A DNA stretch of 64,000 nucleotides, from NCBI GenBank assembly GCA_030068145.1, contig JAPJBO010000144.1, forward strand, positions 62,001 to 126,000, in the 5' to 3' direction. The DNA is from Diplonema papillatum (taxonomy: Eukaryota > Euglenozoa > Diplonemea > Diplonemida > Diplonemidae). Made by a program: the position numbers and the translations under genes. The notes below the pieces were generated by a model, which was not told the origin of the DNA, ran no database searches, and saw only the letters and a program-made list of their open reading frames with translations. Shown here in pieces: positions 42,489-53,220 of the stretch; positions within the stretch are counted from its first letter, which is position 1, and each line of letters starts with the position of its first letter.

Positions 42489-43781
42489 TACCTAAGCACG
42501 TACACACCTTCTCCGGTAGCTCCCGGCTCAGCCGACTCTCGCGGCCTTCTTCAAAGGTCTGCCTCCGGAGTATGGGTTCTTTTCAGAGCGTCGTTCACCC
42601 AGCGATCCGGGGTTTATAGTCTCCGGGGAACCATTGTCGTAAAGGTTCTAGGTTATTGTCGTAAAGGTTCTAGGTTTTGAGGTGTCGTGTACTGGCATCG
42701 TATACCAGCGCGTGAGCGAGTGTCTTTGTTGCCTGTTGCCGACTATTCGACTTATTTTAGTGCGTGCGTCAGTTTACTGAGGAAATATGAGCAAGACGCA
42801 TGGCTTGATGAGCGGCGGCAGTCATAGCCTCATGGTGGATGTTCTTCAGTAGTACTAGCAATCTTGCGGGGTTAAATACAGTTGGGAAAACGATCAACCG
42901 GCACGCTCAAACAAAACGAAGCACTGTCTTTTTGTTGTGTAAGCACCTGCTTTAGAACAGACGATGTGGACCACTGTTTGATTGCCGTTCCGTCCAGATG
43001 CCACCCTCTTCGCATCTCCCTACGGGCACCAACACATGGCATTCAATATCTTTAAGATTCTGGAAACCCTTGCAGATAAGGATAATCCCTGTCGGAAGCA
43101 CAGGTAAAAACAAACACAGGTGGCACCTGACGGAGTCTGCGAAGGGTGACCTCTTCTACAAATGCTGCGACGGGCGCAAACAGTGGCATTTTCCGGCGGC
43201 ATAATCCGACGCGCCTCTTTTCTTTCTAACCGTCAACTGGAATCGGCCGGCGACGCCATCTGGGCAGGTGAGCGGCGACACCTCCTCTCCTTCAAGAATA
43301 AAACAAAGCTGCGCACTTCTTTCTTTTTGTATAAGCACCTGCTTTGTAGGAAATACTTGAGGAGACTGCCGGTTGCGAAAATTTCAAAGGAGGCGAATTC
43401 CTCTCTCCGCAATCGCAACAGTATTCCCATCTCAAAGGAATAAATGCGCCGCAGCCCGCACGCACCCCAGGTACATCTGGGTTTAAAGGCGGGCGTAGGT
43501 GTTCAACAAAAATACCCGTCGAAATGAGCACAAGGCAGTCCCTCGAGTATTTCACACTCAGAATCAGTTGGCTGCGTACTACAGCAACTTACAAAAACCG
43601 GCGAGTGCTGCGAGTGCGACACAAACCAAAAGGATTGCAGTCGTAAAACGAAGACTCCATGAGTCGCAGTAGCGCGCCCTGAGTTTTCTTTCGAGCTGCC
43701 TCAGACACGACACTCTTCCACAACGGGCAAACCCACGAGGTGATAGGACACAAGTGCTGAAAGCGCACCGTACTTACTTCC

Positions 43782-43814
<33 letters not shown>

Positions 43815-44251
43815 TCTGATTAGCCAGAACTCACATCGCTGGCCTCTCTGCAGACATGCATCCGTGGCTTACAGGGCCGATATTCGGTGCAGACAGGTCA
43901 CGGTGTTGAACAGATACACACCTTTTGCAATTTCGCCACAGACAACCTCCATAACCAGCATTTGCACTGAAATGCGAGGTAACGGACGATCTGCATCAAC
44001 TGACCAACGGTGATGGAAATGATTTGGACACAATATTCTTGTTCTTCGCGAGAGGCAGTCTTCTGTCTAAACATTAAGCTACGATCTTCTCTCCCCCCTG
44101 TTGTAGAAAATCTAGATGAGCGCCGAACAGGCAACGAGTACCCGCGCACATAATGGTTCAACTTCTTGAACGCGCCGCGTCTAGCTCTGCCCCTCTTCCT
44201 GTGGCTCTGGCGCTTTTGTTCCTTCTGTCTCTTTTTTTTGCCTGTCTAGAA
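42489..44251. other. Non-coding stretch with repeats
   Basis: A diverged copy of the preceding gene's 3' end lies at 42555-42630 (CTGCCTCCGGAGTATGGGTTCTT.., CCGGGGTTTATAGTCTC). A 22-base tandem duplication GTCGTAAAGGTTCTAGGTT lies at 42639-42680. Family 3 repeat pieces occur at 42850-42990 and 43810-43915, a family 2 copy at 43321-43555, and a (CTG)10 run at 43783-43812. No gene is recognised. Confidence 0.6.
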
Positions 44252-44639
44252 CTAGGGGTGCCCACTCAGGCCCTTTTTTTGTCCGGAACCCGAATTTTCA
44301 TTATTCGTCTACGTTGGTCAGCCATTTGTACACCCATCAAGGGAAAAACATGTCTAGAACCCATCTTTGGTCGTGGATGAGCAAAAATTACCATCTTTAA
44401 CCCCTCAAACAGTAAGAAAACAGTGTCCGCAAGCTCCCTGAGAGGCTCTGAAACGCAGGGATCGGCCCTCTGATCACTGTTCGCCAACCAACGGTCAGCC
44501 TAGCAGCTTCTTTGTGGTCTGTCAGTACCTGAGATGCTCTACAAAACACCCAATTGTGCTAGGAACCTACAAAAGGCACAGGAGAGCCCTCACATACAGT
44601 GTTTTAGGGTGATTACCGACGTGCCTCGTGCCCCGCACC

Positions 44640-44900
44640 GTCCTCGAAAATGCTCGTGAATTGAAAAAAATGCTCGTGATTTGAAAATATGCTCGTGATG
44701 TGAAAAAAGTGCTCGTATAGCCTCTAGAGTGCTCGGGAGTCCTCCCACCAGCCTCACTGAGCACTATTCTGCACCAAAGAGACAGTACCGGCCTCCTGAT
44801 GCCCTCGTTTAACCCTCTTCTGATACACCGTTACACAGCGTTACACAGCGTTACATAGCGTTACATCACCGTTACACGCCGTTACAATTTTGCACCGTTT
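44640..44900. repeat. Short degenerate tandem repeats
   Basis: Five imperfect TGCTCGTGA(A/T)TTGAAAA units lie at 44648-44735 and seven CACCGTTACA/CAGCGTTACA units at 44826-44890. No coding sense. Confidence 0.75.
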
Positions 44901-45107
44901 TTTACCGATTTTGTCCTTAGTGTCAGTTACTGTCACAGATTGCACGCCAAAACCACGGCGAAAACATCCTAAGTCGCAGTGTGGTGGCCCATTGGATGCT
45001 AAAACAGTAGAGGAAAGGTCATTTTGGCTCAAATTCAGGCAAGCAGACCCTTTTGAGCCTTAGAACAGTGGTTAAAGATGGCAAATTGAGGTGTTCCACC
45101 TTAGAAT

Positions 45108-46085
45108 ATGGTGAAGAGGTGGGGGAGAGGTCCTTTGGTGTGGGGAAGAGGTCCTTCTGAGTGGGGGAGAGGTCCTTCTGGGTGGGGGAGAGGTCCTTCT
45201 GAGTGGGGGAGAGGTCCTTTCGTGTGGGGGAGAGGTCCTTCTGAGTGGGGGAGAGGTCCTTCTGAGTGGGGGAGAGGTCCTTTTGTGTGGGGGAGAGGTC
45301 CTTTTGTGTGGGGGAGAGGTCCTTTTGTGTGGGGGAGAGGTCCTTTCGTGTGGGGGAGAGGTCCTTTTGTGTGGGGGAGAGGTCCTTCTGAGTGGGGGAG
45401 AGGTCCTTTTGTGTGGGGGAGAGGTCCTTTTGTGTGGGGGAGAGGTCCTTCTGAGTGGGGGAGAGGTCCTTCTGGGTGGGGGAGAGGTCCTTCTGAGTGG
45501 GGGAGAGGTCCTTTCGTGTGGGGGAGAGGTCCTTCTGAGTGGGGGAGTGGTCCTTCTGAGTGGGGGAGAGGTCCTTTTGTGTGGGGGAGAGGTCCTTTTG
45601 TGTGGGGGAGAGGTCCTTTTGTGTGGGGGAGAGGTCCTTTTGTGTGGGGGAGAGGTCCTTTTGTGTGGGGGAGAGGTCCTTTTGTGTGGGGGAGAGGTCC
45701 TTTTGTGTGGGGGAGAGGTCCTTCTGGGTGGGGGAGAGGTCCTTCTGAGTGGGGGAGAGGTCCTTTTGTGTGGGGGAGAGGTCCTTTTGTGTGGGGGAGA
45801 GGTCCTTCTGAGTGGGGGAGAGGTCCTTTTGTGTGGGGGAGAGGTCCTTTTGTGTGGGGGAGAGGTCCTTTTGTGTGGGGGAGAGGTCCTTTCGTGTGGG
45901 GGAGAGGTCCTTCTGGGTGGGGGAGAGGTCCTTCTGAGTGGGGGAGAGGTCCTTTCGTGTGGGGGAGAGGTCCTTTTGTGTGGGGGAGAGGTCCTTCTGT
46001 GTGGGGGAGAGGTCCTTTTGTGTGGGGGAGAGGTCCTTTTGTGTGGGGGAGAGGTCCTTTCGTGTGGGGGAGAGGTCCTTTGTTG
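45108..46085. repeat. 21-bp minisatellite, about 46 units
   Basis: The unit is GGGGGAGAGGTCCTTTTGTGT, with four main variants at the last bases before the G run (TTTGTG, TTCGTG, TCTGAG, TCTGGG). The variants recur in blocks in the same order several times, suggesting a higher-order repeat. Open frames occur on both strands (7-residue repeats such as DLSPTQK on the minus strand); a 458-codon minus-strand frame through it (46395-45019) is treated as an artefact. Confidence 0.95.
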
Positions 46086-46582
46086 CGTATTTGTGTGGGG
46101 GAAGCCAGAGAAAAGGACCCCGGCGCGAGGAAAAAACCACGGGTTGCTGATGAGGGCACTGCCACTGTTGCCCACAAGGCTCAAAAGCAATCAGCAGTGC
46201 CAGAAAAAAGGGCTCGGAACGGAACATCAAGCACGAATCCCGGCGTAACAAGAAAACTAGCGCAGACCGACAATACTCCCACCACCGTCCCAGCCGGGGT
46301 TCGTAAGTGATCAGGTTCGTTTTCTTTTCCCTTTTGGACTTCTTCGCCGCAAATGTTTGACGCAAAAGTGAGTGTTTGAAATTCGTTTCTTCCATTTCAC
46401 CCTTTATTCCTCGTACTCACTGAAGGCATCCCGGACCAGGCAAGGCTTGCCGGTGTTACAGTATCTCGTAGATGCGGCTTTTGTGTTTCTGGAGGTTTGC
46501 CATAAATTTTGGACAATGCGCATGTTCTTTTTTGGGTAAACGAGGGTAACAGATGGGGTTTTGTGGGTTTTATTGGGGTAAC

Positions 46583-46695
46583 CATGGGTTTTACTAGGGT
46601 AGACGTGGATTTCCCTGGGGTAGACGTGGATTTCCTTGGGGTAGACGTGGATTTCGGCGGGGTAGACGTGGGTTCTCCAAGGGTAGACGCGACCT
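46583..46695. repeat. 21-bp degenerate tandem repeat, about 5 units
   Basis: The unit is GGGGTAGACGTGGATTTCC and variants. Together with the 45.1-46.1 kb array it lies inside the candidate hAT-like element. Confidence 0.8.
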
Positions 46696-47072
46696 ATTCT
46701 AAGGCGGATACAGGCGATCTGATGGCGAAACTGCCGCCAATAGGGTACCAGTTGGCTCGGAATGGTGTTTAGGGTCACAAAAGTGATATTTCGATGACTA
46801 GGGCGCACACTGTTTACGAAAGTATGCTAAGTCACCTGTTTTCGTGTTATAATGGAAGTGGTGGCAACCGCCTCAAACGTCGTGAAATACCCCCTAAAAA
46901 CGCAGTCTTCTGCCTCGCAGTCCCCCGACTGGGGCTTTAAAATGTTTTTGAAGCGATTGCTAACGGTTCCGAGGGTGAAATCGCTCTCAAAATCACTAAA
47001 ATGTTGAAAATTGGCTTCCGGACAAAAAATTGTACTGTAGCCCTGATGGAGTGGGCACCCCTACTTCTAGAC

Positions 47073-49468
47073 ACCTTGCATACTTGTTCATTTGTTGTAC
47101 GGCCTCCCCCACCTCTTTGCAAAATGAAACGCGAAACCCGCATCGTTGTTCTCTCCCTTTCCCGCGCTAGGAAGCCGCGAAACGAGGAGGGAGGTCTCTG
47201 GGAGATTGTCAGACCCTCTTCGAATGTTCGGCGCTCCGTCGTCGCCGATCGTCACGTTGATGGAATGAGGAAACGCCTTTCAAACAGATTGGAAACCAGG
47301 GCTAACGCTCCGTTTTCGGTCTCAGAGAAAATACGTGTGGTCCATATGTGGACGCTCAAGGTTAGAGGGGAAAAAAACATTCTCCCTCTGTGCGGCGGGC
47401 AAAGAAAAATAGTGTCGCTACTGGACTTGGCGACACGTGGCTGTGCGGCCTTGGCGACTTGTGGGCCCAGACCACCCCTGCGTGTGGACCAACCAGCAAT
47501 TGGAAAGGCAAATCAACTGTATCCCTCGGCTCAACCGCGGCTGATCGAGGGTGACATCAATTGCACGTATCGGTGGATGTCTAGGCTCTGGGAACGATAC
47601 AGACAGCGGCCAGACGCGGTAGTCTATGGGAATTTCAGAAGCATGCGACTCATCAGGTCGTCGGACGCTTAGCGAGCGGAGGTTCGCCCTTGCCCATCAG
47701 CAGTTGTGCAAATATTTGTTGCATTTGTGTGATTGTCAGGCCTTCGACTACCCTGAGCAACACACTATGCACACTCCGTGTCTACGTCACAGCAGATGGA
47801 ACGTTTGTTGCGCCGCCGCGGGGGCGGCCTACGAGTGGGTGTCGTTGTGGCCTCCCGGCCGGAGCCATCGTTCAGCAGTTGTGTGTCGCTTGAAAATCCA
47901 ATGACTCAGACCGCTGGCGTCAAACGTCGAAACGCCACCGCGACCCATCCGCAGTTTGAAGTTGGTACAGAGAATGTGAACAATTCATGCGACCAGTTGA
48001 CCAATGCTTGTTATCGTCGTTTTTGTGACACTGCTCATCTGCCGTACGAGACGTGTGCAATGTCAGCATTTCTCCACAGCACATTCTAAGTGTGCCGGTT
48101 GAAAACGATTTGGTCTCGCTGTCGAGATGTTCAGATGACGCATTCCGGTTCGGCTTCGCGGTGGCAAGAGCGATGGCCCGGATTGCCCTGACATGGTCCC
48201 GCATCCACCTTCCGAGACTGGGCTCCACCCGCGCATTCACACATCGAGTTCCAACCGGAAGAAGAACGTCACCCACCCACACACACACAGGCAACCGACT
48301 GCGCGAGCATATCGCCGGAAAACACAAAGAAACCTGCCTAAAGAAATCAAACTGCCCTTCGAGCGGGCTCATCTGACACCTTTGCTGTCGCCGGGGAGGA
48401 AGGCGGGGGCAGTGCTCCCACTAAGGAAAAAACCGGAGGAATTCCTCAAAAAAAAAAGGTGCTGAAAAATGCCCCGGAGGAATTCCTCCGGAGGAATTCC
48501 TCCGGGGGGACCTGAGGAATTCCTCCGGCCTGGTACCTGGCGTAGGAGTGAACCCGTGTGGGTGTAGCTCGCGACTAGTACTGGTCATGAAGTCTTTGCC
48601 GAATCTTTCTGTGTGACTTTGGCACCTGCGGCATGGACTGCTTCAAAAAACCGCGCCTGGGGCACAAGATGTGGCTGATGGTGCGAGCATGTTGTCACAT
48701 TTGGCGTCAAAACTGACTGAGTCCACCACAAAACTGTGAAGAGGGAAGGACAGTGTCTATCCTCATGCTTATCAGGAGTCTTTGTGCTCTCAAATACTCT
48801 TTGGGCAGACCGCTGTGTGTGACACCATGCCAGTTTTCGGGATCTTCGTACTGCCCCTGACAAGGCCTCCAATTTTTTTCCGCGCCTGCGGCGCAGGTAT
48901 TCTTGACTATGTAGGACTATCTCATCATTTGTCTCGTTTCGTCCAAGTGTCCACTGGCAAAGGATTCATATCAAATTTATAACATGCAGGGTCAGAACCT
49001 TGTGTCTTTTTAAAACGCTTATAAGGAGTGCAGTGATATCCCGGCATGAGATCTCGCTTGTGGGGATTTCCAATGCTCAGCACCTTCGGCTGACACTGCC
49101 TACCAGCCTACCATGCAGGGTCACTACCCAGCTTGTGCACTGCACGAACAGCATGAAATTGCTGGTGTTTGCTTCCTCTGGCATGTTGGGGTGTTGGCGG
49201 TGGGATCCAATCTCAGAAGCTGGAGTCAAAGCTACAGTGAAAAAAGCGGGTGTGGTGCGGATTCACGCGCATTTTGGTTGTGGTGGAGCAACCCATCTAG
49301 CTCCAGCTCACCCTGGGAGCACTGACAGACACTGCTAAAAAAAGCGCGACACTGCGACAGCGCCAAAAAAAAAAAAAAACTTTTCCTGATTTAGGCTTCC
49401 TCCGGCATTTCGGAGGTAAGCGGGAGCACTGGGCGGGCGGGGGGGTAAAAAAAAAAAAAAGAGGGAGA
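47073..49468. other. Non-coding stretch
   Basis: No gene is recognised. It holds an EcoRI-containing palindromic cluster (48430-48535), a truncated MITE family 1 end at 48983-49020 (CATGCAGGGTCAGAACC..), and a second isolated terminus CATGCAGGGTCAC at 49112. A poly(A) run (49366-49379) and an A14 run (49447-49460) lie just before the next gene. Confidence 0.55.
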
Positions 49469-50401
49469 ATGTGTGGCAACGTGGACGAGGTTCGGCGCTT
49501 CATCTTCTTCGCCTTTCGGCAGCTGCGGAGGATCCCAGCGGAGTGGCAGCCGCACTATCGGTACGAGCTGACGAATCAGCTCAGGCAGTCGGACTTCGAT
49601 AACCACCCTTCCCCGGAGGTGACCGCGATGCCGCTGTACTGGAAGCTTAACTACCTCAAGCGCGGGTACCACGGCGTGAAGTGGGTGCTGTCGAGGTTCG
49701 ACTTGGACTGCCCGCCCATTCCCGGCATGTTCCACGACGAGCGGTCGACGATCTACACGAACGAGGCGAACGCCCGCATTTACGAGCGCTTCCGCAGCGA
49801 AAAGCTGCTCACGGCAGACGACCCATACGTCAAGGCCCGGACCATCAGCGAGGCGGAAGCCCTCGTCGTCGGGAACTACGCCCAGCCTCAGTTCTCGCGG
49901 GGCGGCGGCGCGCCCGAAAGCAAGGGACCGCTCGACAAAGTGGCCGTCCTCGACCAAATCGCCCCCCATCGCCTCATCGACCCGGAAACCATGACCAGCC
50001 AAGACCTCGCCGACGACTCCTTCGAGTCCGACTTCGGCGGCACGTTCCACGGGGATTCGACCGGGTTCCCTGCCGGCATGAGCGCCGAGGAGGCCGAAAA
50101 AGACCCGACGCTGGCTTCGTGGCACCCCAACGTGTCGGTCTCGCCGAACGCCGACGACCTGAAAGCGTTCAGATCTTCGCGTCGGCAGGCGGACCACCGG
50201 AATTCGACGACGGGCGGCGACGCCGGCGAGCCGTGGCAGGCGCACTCGAACCTGTTCGTGGACGAGCCAGAGCAGCTGCCCTTGCGGTGGGTCCGAAACG
50301 CCGACGGCAAGTGGATCCGGAAGGCGCAGCAGGTCAGGGAACGGTCTGCAGAGTCGTATCATCAACAACCGCCGCCAGGGTTGTTCGGCAGCGACTACTG
50401 A
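49469..50401 (+). CDS. Unknown protein with LYR-like N-terminus
   Basis: 310 residues, single exon. The start ATG at 49469 follows an A14 tract. The N-terminal helix VRRFIFFAFRQLRRIPAEW followed by a second helix with ELTNQLRQSDF resembles the LYR/complex-1 fold of small mitochondrial assembly factors, though the L-Y-R triad is not exact, so this is weak. The next block (MPLYWKLNYLKRGYHGVKWVL) is aromatic-rich. The rest is hydrophilic and probably disordered, with many Asp/Glu/Pro and repeated SFESDFGGTF / SAEEAEKDP acidic patches, ending in PPPGLFGSDY. Composition and codon use look like a true gene. Its 3' half is copied piecemeal downstream. Confidence 0.6.
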   Translation: MCGNVDEVRRFIFFAFRQLRRIPAEWQPHYRYELTNQLRQSDFDNHPSPEVTAMPLYWKLNYLKRGYHGVKWVLSRFDLDCPPIPGMFHDERSTIYTNEANARIYERFRSEKLLTADDPYVKARTISEAEALVVGNYAQPQFSRGGGAPESKGPLDKVAVLDQIAPHRLIDPETMTSQDLADDSFESDFGGTFHGDSTGFPAGMSAEEAEKDPTLASWHPNVSVSPNADDLKAFRSSRRQADHRNSTTGGDAGEPWQAHSNLFVDEPEQLPLRWVRNADGKWIRKAQQVRERSAESYHQQPPPGLFGSDY

Positions 50402-51265
50402 AGAGTGCCAGCTCTTTGCTGAAAGCTGGCGTTTGCCGGTTCCGTGTGCCACAGCTGTTCATGAAACCCCTCCAGGGTTATTTGACAGCGACTGCTGAGA
50501 GTGCCAGCTCTTTGCTGAAAGGAGCTGGCGGTTGCGAGTCAATTGTGTGCTTGGTCTCTTGAACTGACCGGATCTGTGTGCCACAGCTGTTTCATGAAAC
50601 CCCTCCAGGGTTGTTTGGCAACGACTGCTGGTCTGGCTTCAGTTCCGGGCAACAGGCAGCGACGCCGGCGAGCCGTGGCAGGCGCACTCGAACCTGTTCG
50701 TGGACGAGCCAGAGCAGCTGCCCTTGCGGTGGGTCCGAAACGCCGACGGTAAGTGGATCCGGAAGGCGCAGCAGGTCAGGAAACGGTCTGCGGAGTCGTA
50801 TCATCAACAACCGCCGCCAGGGTTGTTCGGCAGCGACTACTGAAGTGCCAGCTCTTGCTGAAAGCTGGCGTTTGCCGGTTTGTCAGTTGTGTGCTTGGTC
50901 ATTTTCCTGAACTGACCGGGTCCGTGTGCCACAGCTGTTTCATGAAACCCCTCTGGGTTGTTTGACAGCGACTGCTGAGAGTGCCAGCTCTTGATGAAAG
51001 CTGGCGTTTGCGAGTCAATTATGTGCTTGGTCATTTTCCAGGGTTGTTTGGCAGCGACTGCTGGTCTGGTTTCAGTTCCCGGCAAGAGGCAGCGACTACT
51101 GAGTGTGTCAGCTCTTGCTGAAGGCTGGGCCGGCGTTTGCGAGTCAAGTCGTTGTGTGCTTGGCCATTTTCCTGAACCGACCATCAGCGAGGCGGAGGCC
51201 CCCGTCGTCGGGAACTACGCCCAGCCGCAGTTCTCGCGGGGCGGCGGCGCGCCCGAAAGCAAGGG
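50402..51265 (+). pseudogene. Mosaic of 3'-end copies of the preceding gene
   Basis: 50660-50842 repeats the codons for AGEPWQAHSNLF to PPPGLFGSDY with stop. 51178-51265 repeats ARTISEAEA..GGAPESKGP from the gene's middle. Between and around them a flank module (GTGCCAGCTCTTGCTGAAAG, TGTGCCACAGCTGTTTCATG, CAGGGTTGTTTGGCAGCGAC) recurs at least four times. Note that GGGTTGTTTGGCAGCGACTACTGA is itself the gene's stop region, so each module seems to be a truncated gene end. Confidence 0.85.
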
Positions 51266-51384
51266 GCCACTGCTCGCCTGGTGTCAGCTGGACCGGTGGT
51301 TGCGAGTCATTGTGTGTTTGGTCGGGTTCTCGAAGTGACCGGATCCTGATCCTGGGTTGTTTGGCGGTGACTCGTGGCCACGCG

Positions 51385-51600
51385 ATGCAAGACCAGCTGT
51401 ACCGTTCCTATGACTATCGTCTGACTGAACGAAAACACCGCGGCAGTGGTTACTGGCGAAGTTCCACAACGTCAAGTGAGCCATCACCAAGCACCTCCTT
51501 CTCCGTTGCTTTGCGGAAGCTCATGTCGGAGCTAACATCCCCTGCAATGCCTACTCAGCCCCACACCAGTTCGTGGTACTGGCAGCACCCACAAACGCAG
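51385..51600 (+). CDS. Possible exon of an unidentified gene
   Basis: An open frame from an ATG (MQDQLYRSYDYRLTERKH..) of 72 codons ends in phase at a perfect donor ACGCAG|GTAAGTG (51600/51601). The composition is Ser/Thr-rich and hydrophilic. No partner exon was identified. Confidence 0.25.
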
Positions 51601-53220
51601 GTAAGTGATCCATCAGCGGAACCATCAAACAACTGTTTCGTGGCTACTGTCAGAGCCAATACTTTTGGCCTAGCAAAACTCGCAGTACACCCGCTGCACT
51701 CCGGATTCTTCCACGACTTCGCATAGCCTTGTGGCCGCGGTGAGCAACCAGCCAGCCGAATTGCTATCATAAATCACCGACACGGATCTAAAGCACCCTG
51801 ATCCACCCACAAGCCGGTGGGGGGGCGGCCATCGACAAAGTCTCCTCTTGTGTTCGGCGACTACTGACGTCAGTTTCAAAGTCAGCGACACTATATTCCT
51901 GTATTGAGTTCCATAGGCGAGGAGCTACGGTTTACTCCTGCTCTGACCTGATCTCATATCTTGTGTTGGCGTTCAGGGCACTGGGGACAGAGCGACGACT
52001 GTTAGACAGCTATTTGGCTTCCTGTTGTTTCAGCCCATCCCGAGCCCGAACCTAAACCTGCACTGCACGTGTCCTAGCCAAATTTGTCCGAAAGAACTTC
52101 CACCCGGAAACGAGCGGGAAGTGGGTTAATTCTGCCGCCATCCTTCGTGTGGGATGAGTCGCGGCATCGCTGTGCGGATGTCCCTCTCGGAACAAGCAGT
52201 GGTGTTCCCCAGGCCTCACGTTGCTCTCATTGCGTTTGTTGCGCCCTCTTCTCGTAATTGGTGCGACCGACTGCACTTCACCGACCTCTAGCTCTCTTCA
52301 CAAGATGTTCAGATTAGCATCCCTTTGCCGCCCCCTTTACAGTGCGTATCTAAGCCGGTCCATCCCCTCCCGATAGACTGCGATAGACAGAAAAATGCAG
52401 CTGCAGGCAATTCTATGCAGCTCCAGGGGATAGGGATGGACCTGATAGACCGTGGTGGACCTCGATTCGCCACACTGAATAGCGGCAGGCAAGTCGATGC
52501 AGTTCCAGGAGATAGGATGGACCGGCTTAGTATCGGTTGACCGTGTCTGATAACCCAGAAGTCTGGGGAAGGGTACCCCGTTACCGCACCACTCGTTGCT
52601 TCCGAAGAGGAGGGTTTTCACCAAAGAAGGTCTGTACCCAAAATCTGCACTCATCCGCGCTCCGTCGAGGTTCACGCCAAAACGACCTCGGGGCGTAATC
52701 GTACGCACGCCTACGCACCCGTGCTGGCACCTCGTATCAGGATATCAGACCATTCGGCCCCATATACCAAGGCCTCGGTGGTAGAACGGACCATCCACCC
52801 TCCTACTGTGCTAGGTTCGTGTGTTCACATTCCACCAGGCAGTGTTACGGCTGTGTGGGTGAATGTAGGTGTAGCAACCACCTGCTAGTAGCAGGGGGTA
52901 TCCCACACGCGATAGTCATCAGGACATGATTTTTGCCCATACCCCAGGACCTCGGAAGATACGGCATACTGGCCACCCGTACCTAGCACACTGTGCAAAA
53001 GGGTGGCACCAACGCGCTCCACAGAGCAATATCACAAGCGATCCGTCGACCCGGTCGGCCACCTCGCAACCTGTGCTTTGGATTCAACCACGAGCTTTTC
53101 AACAGGTTGCGGCATCAAAAGTAGGGCGCTGTAGTCCAGACTCGTCCACCGATATGTTTAGCAGTCCACACTGGCACGAAAGGTAGCAATAATATTATAT
53201 TTTGAGTTTTTGTTTGCACA
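51601..53220. other. Non-coding stretch before the K+ channel exon
   Basis: A repeat of about 85-90 bases occurs in tandem at 52360-52540 (CGATGCAGTTCCAGGAGATAG, GGATGGACC, GATAGACCG) and is related to 22380-22560. No gene is recognised. Upstream exons of the channel gene must lie in or before this region, because the channel exon begins at an acceptor. Confidence 0.5.

Larger units (their letters stand above)
44252..47064. mobile_element. Candidate hAT-like non-autonomous transposon
   Basis: The left end CTAGGGGTGCCCACTC (44252-44267) is inverted at 47049-47064 with one mismatch. A subterminal block (TTTTTTGTCCGGAA, then AATTTTC) is also inverted near both ends. Flanks GTCTAGAA (44244-44251) and TTCTAGAC (47065-47072) share six central bases and fit the nTnnnnAn duplication typical of hAT elements, but TCTAGA is palindromic so this is weak. 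No transposase is seen; the interior holds minisatellites. Confidence 0.5.

Noticed and set aside
45019..46395. 458-codon minus-strand gene with DLSPTQK repeats
   Set aside because: Openness comes from the 21-bp minisatellite; the plus strand is equally open, and the non-repetitive ends show no domain.
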